A stretch of 64,000 bases of DNA, from the NCBI GenBank assembly GCA_942492915.1, contig OW818662.1, positions 682,001 through 746,000 of the forward strand, given 5' to 3'. Position 1 is the stretch's first letter. Every line of letters begins with the position of its first letter. Source of the stretch: Turneriella sp942492915. GTDB taxonomy: Bacteria; Spirochaetota; Leptospiria; Turneriellales; Turneriellaceae. The position numbers and the translations under genes are program-made. The notes beneath the pieces were generated by a model that worked only from the letters and a program-made list of their open reading frames with translations, was not told where the DNA came from and searched no databases. Shown here piece by piece: positions 7,107 through 15,455 of the stretch.

Positions 7107-9578
7107 ATGGGCGCAGTACAGAGTGGAATCGAACTCTTGAAAACCGGGCAATTGGCCTGTGCGCATTGCGGTGCGCCGGTTGCAAAGCGTTCATTTTCAC
7201 ACGTAACGGGCAGCCACGCGGGCGGGGATGAAAAAGAGTTTTGCTGTCAGGGCTGTGCTTCGGTTTATTCTATCTTGCGCGATCGCGACCTTTTGGGTTT
7301 CTATGACATACCTGAGAATAGTGTCGCATCACTGAAAGAAAAACCAGCAGGTGATTACAGTTACGCCGACAGTGATTGGTTTCGAGCGATGTTTGTGCGC
7401 AAAGCCAATGATGGCTCATGGTCGATTATCATGAAGTTACCGGACATCCATTGCGCGGCGTGCGTCTGGCTGCTTGAAAAATTACCCGACATGCTTGAAG
7501 GCGTCACGGGCGCGCGCATTAATTACCTGCGCAAGCAGTTGACCGTCAGTGCGCGCCCCGGGGTCAGCGTCGCGCGGCTTATTCAGCTCGTTGCCGATCT
7601 TGGCTATGCGCCCGACTTCAGCAGGGAGAGCAAAGCGACGCAGAAGCTCACTGCGTATGACAAATCGCTGCTGCGTCGTATGGCACTCGCAGCTTTTGCC
7701 TTCGGCAATGCCATGCTCTTCAGCCTTCCTGAATACTTTTCAACGCAGCTCGAAGCCTCATTCTCGAAAACCTTTATCGTATTAAATGCCGCCCTTTCGA
7801 CGGTGGTGCTGTTCTATTCTGCGGGTGAGTTTTTCCAAAGTGCATGGCGTGCGCTGAGGCAGAAACAGGTAGTCATCGACCTGCCTATCTCGATCGGCAT
7901 CGCCGCGATGTTTGTCCGCAGCGCTTCAGAAATATTCACCGGCACAAGTGCAGGCTATTTCGATACATTTACAGGCCTGATCTTCTTCTTGCTCATCGGC
8001 CGGTATGTGCAGAGTCGGTCGTATGCCTGGCTGAATTTTGAGCGTGATAATCTGCTGTTTCTGCCACTCGCAGTCAGGGTTGAAAAGACTGAAGGTGAGG
8101 TCTTTGCATCGGTGAAAGATCTGCAGCCCGGCGACACGATCCGTTTACTGGCCGGCGAAATCGCACCGGCGCGCTGTCTGGTATTGTCAGATGCCGCTGC
8201 CGCTGATTATGCGTTTATCACCGGCGAGTCGGTACCTGTTTCGCTGCGCCGTGGCGACACCTTCGAGCCCGGTGGCAGGGTGGTCGGGCAATCGGTTCGG
8301 CTCACCGTAGCTGAAGCGGTCGACCAGGCGCAGCTCAACCGCATATGGGAAAGCTCGCCACGAGAAGGCGAAGAGGTATTCTCGCGACCGTCGGGAGGGT
8401 TTGCCGAACGCATCTTGCCTTGGTTTACTTTTACGGTCGTCGCCATCGCGACGGGCGCGCTGCTTTACTGGTTACCGCGCGACAGCGCAACTGCGTGGAA
8501 CGCATTCTCGGCTGTGCTTGTTATTACCTGTCCGTGCGCCCTCGCGATGTCGAAGCCGTTCGCTTTTTTTACTGTGCAGAGCGCCCTTGCACGCAAAGGC
8601 TTGTTCTTGAAGTCGGCGAGCGTGGTTGAAAAGTTCTTTAATCTGAAACACCTCGTGTTCGATAAGACCGGCACTTTGACAACTCCCGGTAAATTTGACA
8701 TTGTATTCGAAGGCGGTCACGGTGACCTCGGTGAATTTGATCGCACGGCGCTCGCCTCGCTTGCAGGCGAGTCTTCGCACCCGCTCAGTCGCGCAGTGGG
8801 TGCGTATCTCGGCGCGGGCATGCATTCGGTGCCCGATCGTTTTACTGAGAGGCCGGGCCTCGGCCTTTCGGGTTACATTGAGGGCGAACGTTACTTGTTG
8901 GGTTCTGCAGCGTGGCTCATGGATAACAGGGTAGTGGTACCCGATGCGCCGCAGCAGGGCTTTAGCAGCGTGGTGTGCGCGGCGAAAGAGGGCACCTATC
9001 TCGGGCGCTTTTTGGTCCGAAACCAGATGCGTGCGGGGCTTGGCTCGACACTGGGTAATTTTTCAGCGCGCTATGACCTGTCGTTGCTTTCGGGCGACAC
9101 CGACGCCGAGCGGGAAAGGTTTGCCGCCGCATTCGTCGGCGCTGCCAGGCCGGTACGTTTTCAGTTTAATGCGCGTCCCGAAGACAAGGCCCGTGTGATT
9201 CGCGACCTGCGCGAGACGGGGCCGGTGCTCATGGTGGGCGATGGCCTGAACGACGCAGCGGCGCTGGCGGCGGCCGACATCGGCATGGCGCTCACCGAAG
9301 ACAACAGCCATTTTTCACCGGCGAGCGATGCCGTGCTTTCTGCAGAAGCCTTTGGCCGTCTGCCCGGTCTTGTCGCGCAGGCGCGGCTCGCGCGGCGCAC
9401 AGCCATTACCGCCTACGCACTTTCTTTCGCGTACAATGCTGTGGGCATCAGCGTAGCGGTGACCGGTCAGCTCACGCCATTGTTTTGCGCAGTGCTCATG
9501 CCGGTAAGTTCACTCAGCGTTATTGCTCTGGCGTTTGTGTCGGCTGAAATAAACAGCAGACTGAGGGAAACCCGCTGA
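7107..9578 (+). CDS. ccoI: Copper-exporting P1B-type ATPase for cbb3 oxidase assembly (CcoI/FixI)
   Basis: About 823 residues from ATG 7107; a TTG at 7074 gives 11 extra basic residues and no ribosome site is clear for either. The N-terminus has CAHCGAP and FCCQGCASVY, then a metal-binding domain with HCAACVW. Membrane segments follow; the transport motif TCPCALAMSKP and the phosphorylation site DKTGTLT are present, with MVGDGLNDAAAL in the P domain. CcoI delivers copper towards the CuB site of cbb3 oxidase. The next gene ccoS overlaps its stop (ATGA), and the rest of the cbb3 cluster follows, which fixes the assignment over general CopA. Confidence 0.93.
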   Translation: MGAVQSGIELLKTGQLACAHCGAPVAKRSFSHVTGSHAGGDEKEFCCQGCASVYSILRDRDLLGFYDIPENSVASLKEKPAGDYSYADSDWFRAMFVRKANDGSWSIIMKLPDIHCAACVWLLEKLPDMLEGVTGARINYLRKQLTVSARPGVSVARLIQLVADLGYAPDFSRESKATQKLTAYDKSLLRRMALAAFAFGNAMLFSLPEYFSTQLEASFSKTFIVLNAALSTVVLFYSAGEFFQSAWRALRQKQVVIDLPISIGIAAMFVRSASEIFTGTSAGYFDTFTGLIFFLLIGRYVQSRSYAWLNFERDNLLFLPLAVRVEKTEGEVFASVKDLQPGDTIRLLAGEIAPARCLVLSDAAAADYAFITGESVPVSLRRGDTFEPGGRVVGQSVRLTVAEAVDQAQLNRIWESSPREGEEVFSRPSGGFAERILPWFTFTVVAIATGALLYWLPRDSATAWNAFSAVLVITCPCALAMSKPFAFFTVQSALARKGLFLKSASVVEKFFNLKHLVFDKTGTLTTPGKFDIVFEGGHGDLGEFDRTALASLAGESSHPLSRAVGAYLGAGMHSVPDRFTERPGLGLSGYIEGERYLLGSAAWLMDNRVVVPDAPQQGFSSVVCAAKEGTYLGRFLVRNQMRAGLGSTLGNFSARYDLSLLSGDTDAERERFAAAFVGAARPVRFQFNARPEDKARVIRDLRETGPVLMVGDGLNDAAALAAADIGMALTEDNSHFSPASDAVLSAEAFGRLPGLVAQARLARRTAITAYALSFAYNAVGISVAVTGQLTPLFCAVLMPVSSLSVIALAFVSAEINSRLRETR

Positions 9579-9799
9579 TGGAAGCACTGTTTGTCTTGCT
9601 GGTTTTCAGCCTTATCTTAGGCGCCGGCTTTCTCGTTGCGTTTTTCTGGGCGCATAATACGGGACAGTACGAAGATACAGAAACTCCGGCAATCCGCATG
9701 CTCTTCGAAGACCGGCCGGCGCCAAAGGCCGCAAAGGCGGAAAGTAATCTTACGATCGATGAAAAAAACAAATCACAAGGAGTACACTATGGCGGTTGA
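9578..9799 (+). CDS. ccoS: cbb3 oxidase assembly protein CcoS
   Basis: A 73-residue protein with one N-terminal transmembrane helix (LFVLLVFSLILGAGFLVAFF) followed by WAHNTGQYEDTETPAIRML, the typical CcoS motif of W-x-x-x-x-GQ-[YF]-[ED]-D. The A of its ATG is the last base of the ccoI stop, and its last 11 bases overlap the ccoNO start, so translational coupling through ccoI-ccoS-ccoNO is likely. CcoS is needed for cofactor insertion in the catalytic subunit. Confidence 0.93.
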   Translation: MEALFVLLVFSLILGAGFLVAFFWAHNTGQYEDTETPAIRMLFEDRPAPKAAKAESNLTIDEKNKSQGVHYGG

Positions 9800-11933
9800 A
9801 ACCGGGGTCATGCAGACCTTTGAGTATGATAACCGGATAGTTCGCAATTTTGCCATTGCGACGATTATCTGGGGTGTCGTTGGAATGTTGGTGGGTATTA
9901 TTATAGCAGTGATGCTGTACCTGCCCGACTATCTGGGACACTTTTCTTTTCTTTCTTACGGACGGTTGAGGCCGTTGCACACGAACGCGGTCATCTTCGC
10001 GTTTGCGGGCAATGCGATCTTCATGGGTGTCTACTATTCGCTGCAGCGTCTGCTGAAAGCGCGCATGTACTCCGATCTGATGTCAAACATCAACTTCTGG
10101 GGATGGCAGCTCATTATCGTTTCGGCCGCGCTCACGCTGCCGTTCGGCTACACGAGTAGCAAAGAATATGCAGAGCTTGAATGGCCGATCGATATTGCCA
10201 TCGCCGTTGTCTGGGTCGTATTCGGCCTCAACATGATGATGACGATTCTGAACCGCCGTGAAAAGCACCTCTACGTTGCGATCTGGTTTTATATCGCCAC
10301 GTTTGTCACCGTAGCGATGCTGCACATCGGTAACTCGCTCGCGATTCCCGTATCGTTTCTGAAAAGTTACTCGGTATACGCAGGTGTGCAGGATGCCCTC
10401 GTGCAGTGGTGGTACGGTCACAACGCCGTTGCATTCTTTCTGACGACGCCGTTTCTTGGGATGATGTATTACTTCATACCCAAAGCGGCGAACCGTCCGG
10501 TTTTCTCGTATAAACTTTCGATCGTCCACTTTTGGGCGCTCGTGTTTATCTACATTTGGGCCGGCCCGCACCACTTGCTCTACACTTCGTTGCCCGATTG
10601 GGCACAGTCACTCGGAACCGCATTTTCGGTGATGCTGATCGCTCCGTCATGGGGTGGTATGATCAACGGGCTTCTGACGCTGCGCGGCGCCTGGGACCGT
10701 GTACGACAAGATCCTGTTCTGAAGTTCATGGTCGTGGGCGTTACTGCTTACGGTATGTCGACCTTTGAAGGGCCGATGATGTCGCTCAAGAATGTCAACG
10801 CGCTCACACACTATACCGACTACATTATTGGACACGTTCACCTCGGCGCTCTCGCCTGGAACGGCGGTCTCGCGGCTGCGGTACTGTATTATGTGATTCC
10901 GCGTCTCTACAGCCGTCCGATCTACAGCATGAAGCTCGCAAACTTTCACTTCTGGATCAGCACGATTGGTATCGTGTTCTACGCTATCCCGATGTATTGG
11001 GGTGGTATCACACAGAGCCTTATGTGGAAACAGTTCACTGCTGAAGGTGCGCTGATGTACCCGAACTTTCTCGATACTGTCACGCAGATTATACCAATGT
11101 ATGTATTGCGCTCAGTCGGTGGCACTATGTTCCTCGTTGGCTTTCTCGCGATGGCTTACAACATGTTCAAAACGATTCGTTTGGGCAAGTTTGTGCCAGG
11201 TGAAGAAGCAAAAGCTCCCGCGCTCACGCAGGGTGACGACGGCCACGGCCCCAAAGGCTTTCGCCACCGTATTCTCGAGCGTAAGCCACTCGTTTTTACC
11301 GGACTTACACTCGTTGCCGTGCTGATCGGTGGTGTGATCGAATTCGTGCCGGTTGCAATGGTACGCACCAACATTCCTACGATATCAAGTGTGAGGCCGT
11401 ACAGCCCGCTCGAACTCGAGGGTCGCGATATCTATATTCGCGAAGGCTGCAATACCTGCCACTCGCAGATGATCCGTCCGTTTCGCTCTGAGACCGAACG
11501 CTACGGTGAATACTCGAAGGCCGGTGAATTTGTGTACGATCATCCGTTTCTGTGGGGTTCGATACGCAAAGGCCCTGACCTGCACCGTGTTGGCGGCAAG
11601 TATAACCATGCATGGCACTACCAGCACATGAAAGATCCGCGTATTACATCACCGGGTTCTATCATGCCTGCATACCCGTGGCTTTTTGAGAATCAACTCG
11701 ATACCGAGCTGACGACCAGAAAAATTCGCGCTCTGCAGAAGATTGGTGTGGATTATCCGCAGTTCTACGACAAGAAGGCCCTGACAGATCTGAATGTTCA
11801 GGCTGCAGGAATCGCCGAGGTTCTAAAAAAAGATGGCATGCCGGTTTCTGCGGACAAAGAAATTGTCGCGGTGATTGCGTACCTTCAGCGTCTGGGTACT
11901 GACATCAAAGCGGCAGCGCCGCAGGTCAAGTGA
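9789..11933 (+). CDS. ccoNO: cbb3 cytochrome oxidase, fused catalytic (CcoN) and monohaem c (CcoO) subunits
   Basis: A 714-residue fusion. Residues 1 to about 475 are CcoN: twelve or so helices with haem/copper ligands in LRPLHTNAVIF, WWYGHNAVAFF, WAGPHHLLYT and IGHVHLGALAWN. A linker rich in charged residues (about 476-495) leads to a CcoO membrane anchor and a periplasmic cytochrome c with CNTCHSQMIRP (haem site) and the methionine ligand in GSIMPAYPWL. The start ATG 9789 follows AAGGAG and lies inside ccoS. Separate ccoN and ccoO are the rule in proteobacteria; the fusion is known in Bacteroidetes. Reduces oxygen at high affinity and pumps protons in the inner membrane. Confidence 0.96.
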   Translation: MAVETGVMQTFEYDNRIVRNFAIATIIWGVVGMLVGIIIAVMLYLPDYLGHFSFLSYGRLRPLHTNAVIFAFAGNAIFMGVYYSLQRLLKARMYSDLMSNINFWGWQLIIVSAALTLPFGYTSSKEYAELEWPIDIAIAVVWVVFGLNMMMTILNRREKHLYVAIWFYIATFVTVAMLHIGNSLAIPVSFLKSYSVYAGVQDALVQWWYGHNAVAFFLTTPFLGMMYYFIPKAANRPVFSYKLSIVHFWALVFIYIWAGPHHLLYTSLPDWAQSLGTAFSVMLIAPSWGGMINGLLTLRGAWDRVRQDPVLKFMVVGVTAYGMSTFEGPMMSLKNVNALTHYTDYIIGHVHLGALAWNGGLAAAVLYYVIPRLYSRPIYSMKLANFHFWISTIGIVFYAIPMYWGGITQSLMWKQFTAEGALMYPNFLDTVTQIIPMYVLRSVGGTMFLVGFLAMAYNMFKTIRLGKFVPGEEAKAPALTQGDDGHGPKGFRHRILERKPLVFTGLTLVAVLIGGVIEFVPVAMVRTNIPTISSVRPYSPLELEGRDIYIREGCNTCHSQMIRPFRSETERYGEYSKAGEFVYDHPFLWGSIRKGPDLHRVGGKYNHAWHYQHMKDPRITSPGSIMPAYPWLFENQLDTELTTRKIRALQKIGVDYPQFYDKKALTDLNVQAAGIAEVLKKDGMPVSADKEIVAVIAYLQRLGTDIKAAAPQVK

Positions 11934-11940
11934 GGTTAAT

Positions 11941-12126
11941 ATGATCTCGAAAGTACTCAGCGATATAGGCAATGTCTCGATCTACCCGGTCGCGACATTG
12001 ATCATCTTTTTCACCGTCTTCACCGTGATGCTCGTCATGGTGCTGCGCGGGAAAAAAGCGAAATACGATGCGCTGGCGCAGTTGCCGCTCGACGAGGGCT
12101 CTGCAGCGCAGCAGAATGCGAGGTAA
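11941..12126 (+). CDS. ccoQ: cbb3 oxidase small subunit CcoQ
   Basis: A 61-residue single-span protein: a short N-terminus, the helix YPVATLIIFFTVFTVMLVMVL (about 16-36) and a charged tail beginning RGKKAKYDALAQLPLD, the usual CcoQ 'YDxxAxLPLD' ending. Lies seven bases after ccoNO and three before ccoP. The ATG at 11941 follows GAGGTTAAT. CcoQ stabilises CcoP in the complex. Confidence 0.9.
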   Translation: MISKVLSDIGNVSIYPVATLIIFFTVFTVMLVMVLRGKKAKYDALAQLPLDEGSAAQQNAR

Positions 12127-12129
12127 CAG

Positions 12130-12711
12130 ATGAGCGATAAAAGAGAAGAAAAAGACAAGCTGCTCGACCACGAATACGACGGTATTCGCGAGCTCGATAA
12201 CCATATGCCACGCTGGTGGGTGCTGGGGTTCTACTTTACGATCGTGTTCGCCGTGGTCTATATGGTGTACTACCATATGGCGGGCGGGCCATCGTCCAAG
12301 CAGGAATACGAAGCCGAGATGGCAGCTTCGCCGCAAAAAGCAGGCGCGGCACCCCTTGCTCTAGCAGATACAGGGCTTAAGCCCCTGACCGACGCTGCGT
12401 CTCTTGCCGCCGGCGAGAAACTCTACGTCGCGCAGACCTGCTCAGCGTGTCACAGCGCGAATCTCGGCGGTCTGGTTGGGCCAAACCTGACAGACGACCT
12501 GTGGATACACGGTTGCGATTACCCAACGGTGATGGGCAATATAAAGAAGGGCTTTCAGCAGAAGGGCATGATGCCCTACGGCAACGGCAAGCCCATCGAT
12601 GAAACCGGTTTACAGCAGCTCGTAAGCTACATCTTTTCGAAAAAGGGTTCAAACCCGGCAGGGGCCAAGGCAATTGACCCTGAGCGCGAAAAGAAGTGCG
12701 CGGCTAAGTAA
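12130..12711 (+). CDS. ccoP: cbb3 oxidase cytochrome c subunit CcoP, single-haem form
   Basis: A 193-residue protein. The N-terminal cytosolic stretch ends DNHMPRWW, the usual CcoP start of the membrane helix (VLGFYFTIVFAVVYMVYYH). After an Ala/Pro linker there is one cytochrome c domain: CSACHSANLGG (haem) and MMPYGNG (Met ligand). Canonical CcoP is about 300 residues with two CxxCH motifs; only one is present here, with no frameshift evidence (the frame is open and ends KKCAAK). A one-haem CcoP pairs with fused CcoNO in Bacteroidetes-type cbb3. A terminal Cys four residues from the end is odd but is not in CxxCH context. Confidence 0.93.
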   Translation: MSDKREEKDKLLDHEYDGIRELDNHMPRWWVLGFYFTIVFAVVYMVYYHMAGGPSSKQEYEAEMAASPQKAGAAPLALADTGLKPLTDAASLAAGEKLYVAQTCSACHSANLGGLVGPNLTDDLWIHGCDYPTVMGNIKKGFQQKGMMPYGNGKPIDETGLQQLVSYIFSKKGSNPAGAKAIDPEREKKCAAK

Positions 12712-12716
12712 ATATG

Positions 12717-12757
12717 TTCTGATCGGCGCCCGCATTCTGCGGCGTCGATCAGATATT
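12717..12757 (+). other. Stem-loop between ccoP and ccoG
   Basis: TCTGATCG (12719-12726) pairs with CGATCAGA (12746-12753), with an inner GCCCGCA/TGCGGC helix around TTC. It follows the ccoP stop by a few bases and has only a weak T-run (TATTTTC), then AGAAGGAG for ccoG. Likely a processing or 3'-end stabilising hairpin that sets ccoNOQP apart from ccoGH. Confidence 0.6.
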
Positions 12758-12773
12758 TTCAGAAGGAGTTCCC

Positions 12774-14285
12774 ATGTATACTGCAGCAGACCCGCTGACA
12801 AAAGTTGAGAAGGATAGTGAAGAGTACCGCGACCATATTGGGACAATAAACGCGCAGGGAAAACGCGCCTGGGTGTACGCGAAGAAACCGAAAGGTAAAT
12901 TTTTTCAATTACGCTCATTAGTAAGCTATGTGCTGCTCGCGCTGATGTTCGCCGGGCCGTACGTGCGTATTCATGGACAGCCATTGCTGCTATTGAACAT
13001 ACTCGAACGCAAATTCATACTCTTTGGTTTTGTTTTCTGGCCGCAGGACTTCTATCTTGTGGTTTTGGGCCTGCTCACCATGATTCTTACGATCGTGCTT
13101 TTTACGTCGGTGTTTGGCCGCATCTGGTGCGGTTGGACCTGCCCTCAGACCGTGTTTATGGAAATGCTGTTTCGCAAGATTGAATACGCGATCGAAGGTG
13201 ATTTTCAGGCGCAGAAGCAGCTGGCACTTTCACCCTGGAACGCGAACAAGATTGTACGCAAATCAGTAAAAATTGCGGTGTTTTATCTACTGTCTTTCGC
13301 TATCGCCAATACGTTTCTGGCGTATATAATCGGCAGCGAAGAGCTGTTTAAGATCATCTCTGAGCCCGTCGCGCAGCACATCGGTGGTTTTGCGGCGATT
13401 AATCTCTTTACTATTGTCTTCTTTCTGGTGTTTGCCCGATTTCGCGAACAGGTCTGTCACTTTGCGTGTCCCTACGGGCGGTTCCAGTCGGCGCTCGTTG
13501 ACAACGACACCATCAGCGTCACCTATGATTTCAAACGCGGCGAGAAACGTGGCACTCTGGGTAATCGCAAGAAGGCGGGCGTCGGCCTGACCGCCGGCGG
13601 ACCAATCACCATAAGCAGCGCCGGTGTTTCACTTGGGGGCGCGGGCGCCTCGTCGCCAGCACCTTTTGGGGATTGTATCGATTGCGGTGCCTGCGTTGTC
13701 GTGTGCCCGTCGGGCATCGACATTCGTAATGGCATTCAGCTTGAATGCGTACAGTGTACGGCATGCATCGACGCCTGCAACAAGATGATGGATGCCGTCT
13801 CGAAACCACGCGGTCTGATTCGTTACACTTCATACAACAGCGTTACTAATGGCTACAAGTTTCCATTAAAGTGGAAAACTCTGGGTTACCTGGTCATTTG
13901 GTTGGGAGTGCTCAGCGTTTTCTCGGGCTTGTTGCTGACACGCGACAAGATTGAAACAGTGCTGCTGCGCCAGCCGGGAATGCTCGCGCAAAAATTGCCC
14001 GATGGCCTTATTGGCAACCTGTACTCAGCAAAAATCTTCAACAAAACTTTTGACGCGCAGCAGGCAGAGCTGCGGCTTGCACCGGGAATTCAGGGTGAAC
14101 TGCGGCTGATCGATTCGCTTGGCGAAATTGGCGCGCAGAACTTTGCGCTCGCGCGGTTCTTTGTAGCCCTGAAACCCGAGGCGATCACGGCGCCGAGTTT
14201 TCCCGTTGAGCTCGAGGTCTGGTCGAACGGCACGGTCGTAGCCCGCAAGAAGACTATTTTTATTTCGGGCGGGGCAGGCAAATGA
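12774..14285 (+). CDS. ccoG: CcoG (RdxA/FixG) polyferredoxin, cbb3 assembly copper reductase
   Basis: A 503-residue inner-membrane protein. About five membrane segments with the conserved RIWCGWTCPQTVFMEMLFR (about 119-137), VCHFACPYGRFQS (about 227-239), and two [4Fe-4S] motifs: CIDCGACVVVCPSGIDIRNG and CVQCTACIDACNKMM. The C-terminus is an Ig-like periplasmic domain. CcoG reduces Cu(II) to Cu(I) for delivery to CcoN. ATG 12774 follows AGAAGGAG. Its stop overlaps the ccoH start (ATGA). Confidence 0.95.
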   Translation: MYTAADPLTKVEKDSEEYRDHIGTINAQGKRAWVYAKKPKGKFFQLRSLVSYVLLALMFAGPYVRIHGQPLLLLNILERKFILFGFVFWPQDFYLVVLGLLTMILTIVLFTSVFGRIWCGWTCPQTVFMEMLFRKIEYAIEGDFQAQKQLALSPWNANKIVRKSVKIAVFYLLSFAIANTFLAYIIGSEELFKIISEPVAQHIGGFAAINLFTIVFFLVFARFREQVCHFACPYGRFQSALVDNDTISVTYDFKRGEKRGTLGNRKKAGVGLTAGGPITISSAGVSLGGAGASSPAPFGDCIDCGACVVVCPSGIDIRNGIQLECVQCTACIDACNKMMDAVSKPRGLIRYTSYNSVTNGYKFPLKWKTLGYLVIWLGVLSVFSGLLLTRDKIETVLLRQPGMLAQKLPDGLIGNLYSAKIFNKTFDAQQAELRLAPGIQGELRLIDSLGEIGAQNFALARFFVALKPEAITAPSFPVELEVWSNGTVVARKKTIFISGGAGK

Positions 14286-14728
14286 TGGCGATGCTGCGCG
14301 ATAAAACCTGGCCTCTCGGTATCGTGGCGGTGCTGACACTTTTTATTGGCATGACGCTTTTTTTCGTCAAAACGGCCTTTTCAGAACGCGTCGATCTGGT
14401 TGCCCCCGATTATTATTACCGCGACAAATCTTTTTCGGCCCGGTTAGACAAAGAAAAGCGCCTCAATGCCCGAGGCGAGTCGCAGATCAGCCGCGGGGCG
14501 AATGGTGTCACGATTCAACTGCCCCAGTACTTTTCCGAGCGTGTTGTCGCCGGGAAGCTGCTGTTCTATTCGCCGCTGAATCCGGCTGATGATTTTCAAC
14601 TACCCGTTAAATTCAAGGGACGTGCCCAGACAGTCGCGGCCGCATTCAAGGCAGACCAATTCTGGAAAGTCGCGCTCGAATTCGAAGCGGACGGCGAAAC
14701 CTACTACTTCGAACGCACGGTGCGATGA
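14282..14728 (+). CDS. ccoH: FixH/CcoH family protein
   Basis: A 148-residue protein with one N-terminal membrane helix (WPLGIVAVLTLFIGMTLFFV) followed by the FixH motif LVAPDYYYRDKSF and a periplasmic beta domain. CcoH is needed for stable cbb3 assembly. Overlaps ccoG by four bases and the next gene by four bases, so ccoG-ccoH-SafE is one translationally coupled block. Confidence 0.9.
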   Translation: MMAMLRDKTWPLGIVAVLTLFIGMTLFFVKTAFSERVDLVAPDYYYRDKSFSARLDKEKRLNARGESQISRGANGVTIQLPQYFSERVVAGKLLFYSPLNPADDFQLPVKFKGRAQTVAAAFKADQFWKVALEFEADGETYYFERTVR

Positions 14729-15375
14729 CATTCTTCGCGTCGGCGCTGGTGATGGGCTTCTTCTCCAGCGGCCATTGCCTCGGTATGTGTGGGCCGCTTG
14801 TGCTCGCGCTGCCGGTCGGTGAATCGGGCTACCGTACTGCTGTTACTTCCCGTATTCTCTATAACCTCGGACGTATTTTTACGTATGCTTCGCTCGGCGC
14901 CATCGCCGGCCTTGTAGGCGCTGCGCTTGCGCTACGGGCCCTGCAGTCGCAAATCGCCTGGATAGCCGGCAGTCTGCTAATACTCGTTGCCGTCTTGCAA
15001 CTTCTGCCAAACATGAGGATCAATCTGCTTTCGCGAATGCATCTTTGGCTCAGGGAGTCAATCGCGCCTCTGCTGCGAACCGCGGGACCCAGGCGCTTCA
15101 TTGCGCTGGGTGCCCTGAACGGGCTATTACCGTGCGGCATGGTCGCGGCTGCGCTCGTGGTCAGCATGGCGGCTGCGACCGTGGCCGAGAGTATTGCCTA
15201 CATGGCGGTGTTTGGTCTGGGGACTTTTCCGATGATGCTCGCTGCCTCGCTCATGGGTTTTTATCTCGCTCCGCACACACGGCGATTAATCAGTATCGCA
15301 GCACCCTTCTACAGTTTTTCCCTGGGCGTGCTGCTAATATTGCGCCCCGGTCTGATCGCCCCGCACTGCGGGTAG
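14725..15375 (+). CDS. Sulfite exporter TauE/SafE family membrane protein (cbb3-cluster type)
   Basis: A 216-residue protein with six or so membrane helices. The N-terminal GHCLGMCGPLVLALP has a Cys-x4-Cys-like pair typical of the DsbD/UreH-like branch found in cbb3 and copper loci, and a second NGLLPCGMVAAAL carries a matching cysteine after the repeat, so the protein is a tandem half-repeat. Such proteins are thought to move copper or reducing equivalents for cbb3 assembly; the exact cargo is unproven. Overlaps ccoH by four bases and ends the cluster. Confidence 0.85.
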   Translation: MTFFASALVMGFFSSGHCLGMCGPLVLALPVGESGYRTAVTSRILYNLGRIFTYASLGAIAGLVGAALALRALQSQIAWIAGSLLILVAVLQLLPNMRINLLSRMHLWLRESIAPLLRTAGPRRFIALGALNGLLPCGMVAAALVVSMAAATVAESIAYMAVFGLGTFPMMLAASLMGFYLAPHTRRLISIAAPFYSFSLGVLLILRPGLIAPHCG

Positions 15376-15455
15376 CCGGTGCGGATTACCCGCTCGGGCG
15401 CCCGCGCTGCCCTAAACGAAGGTTGCCGTCATATTTCGCCGTCGCAGGCTGAGCC

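Noticed and set aside
12130..12711. CcoP as a truncated or frameshifted two-haem protein
   Set aside because: The frame is intact from the family N-terminus to a natural end, and the short form fits the fused CcoNO type.
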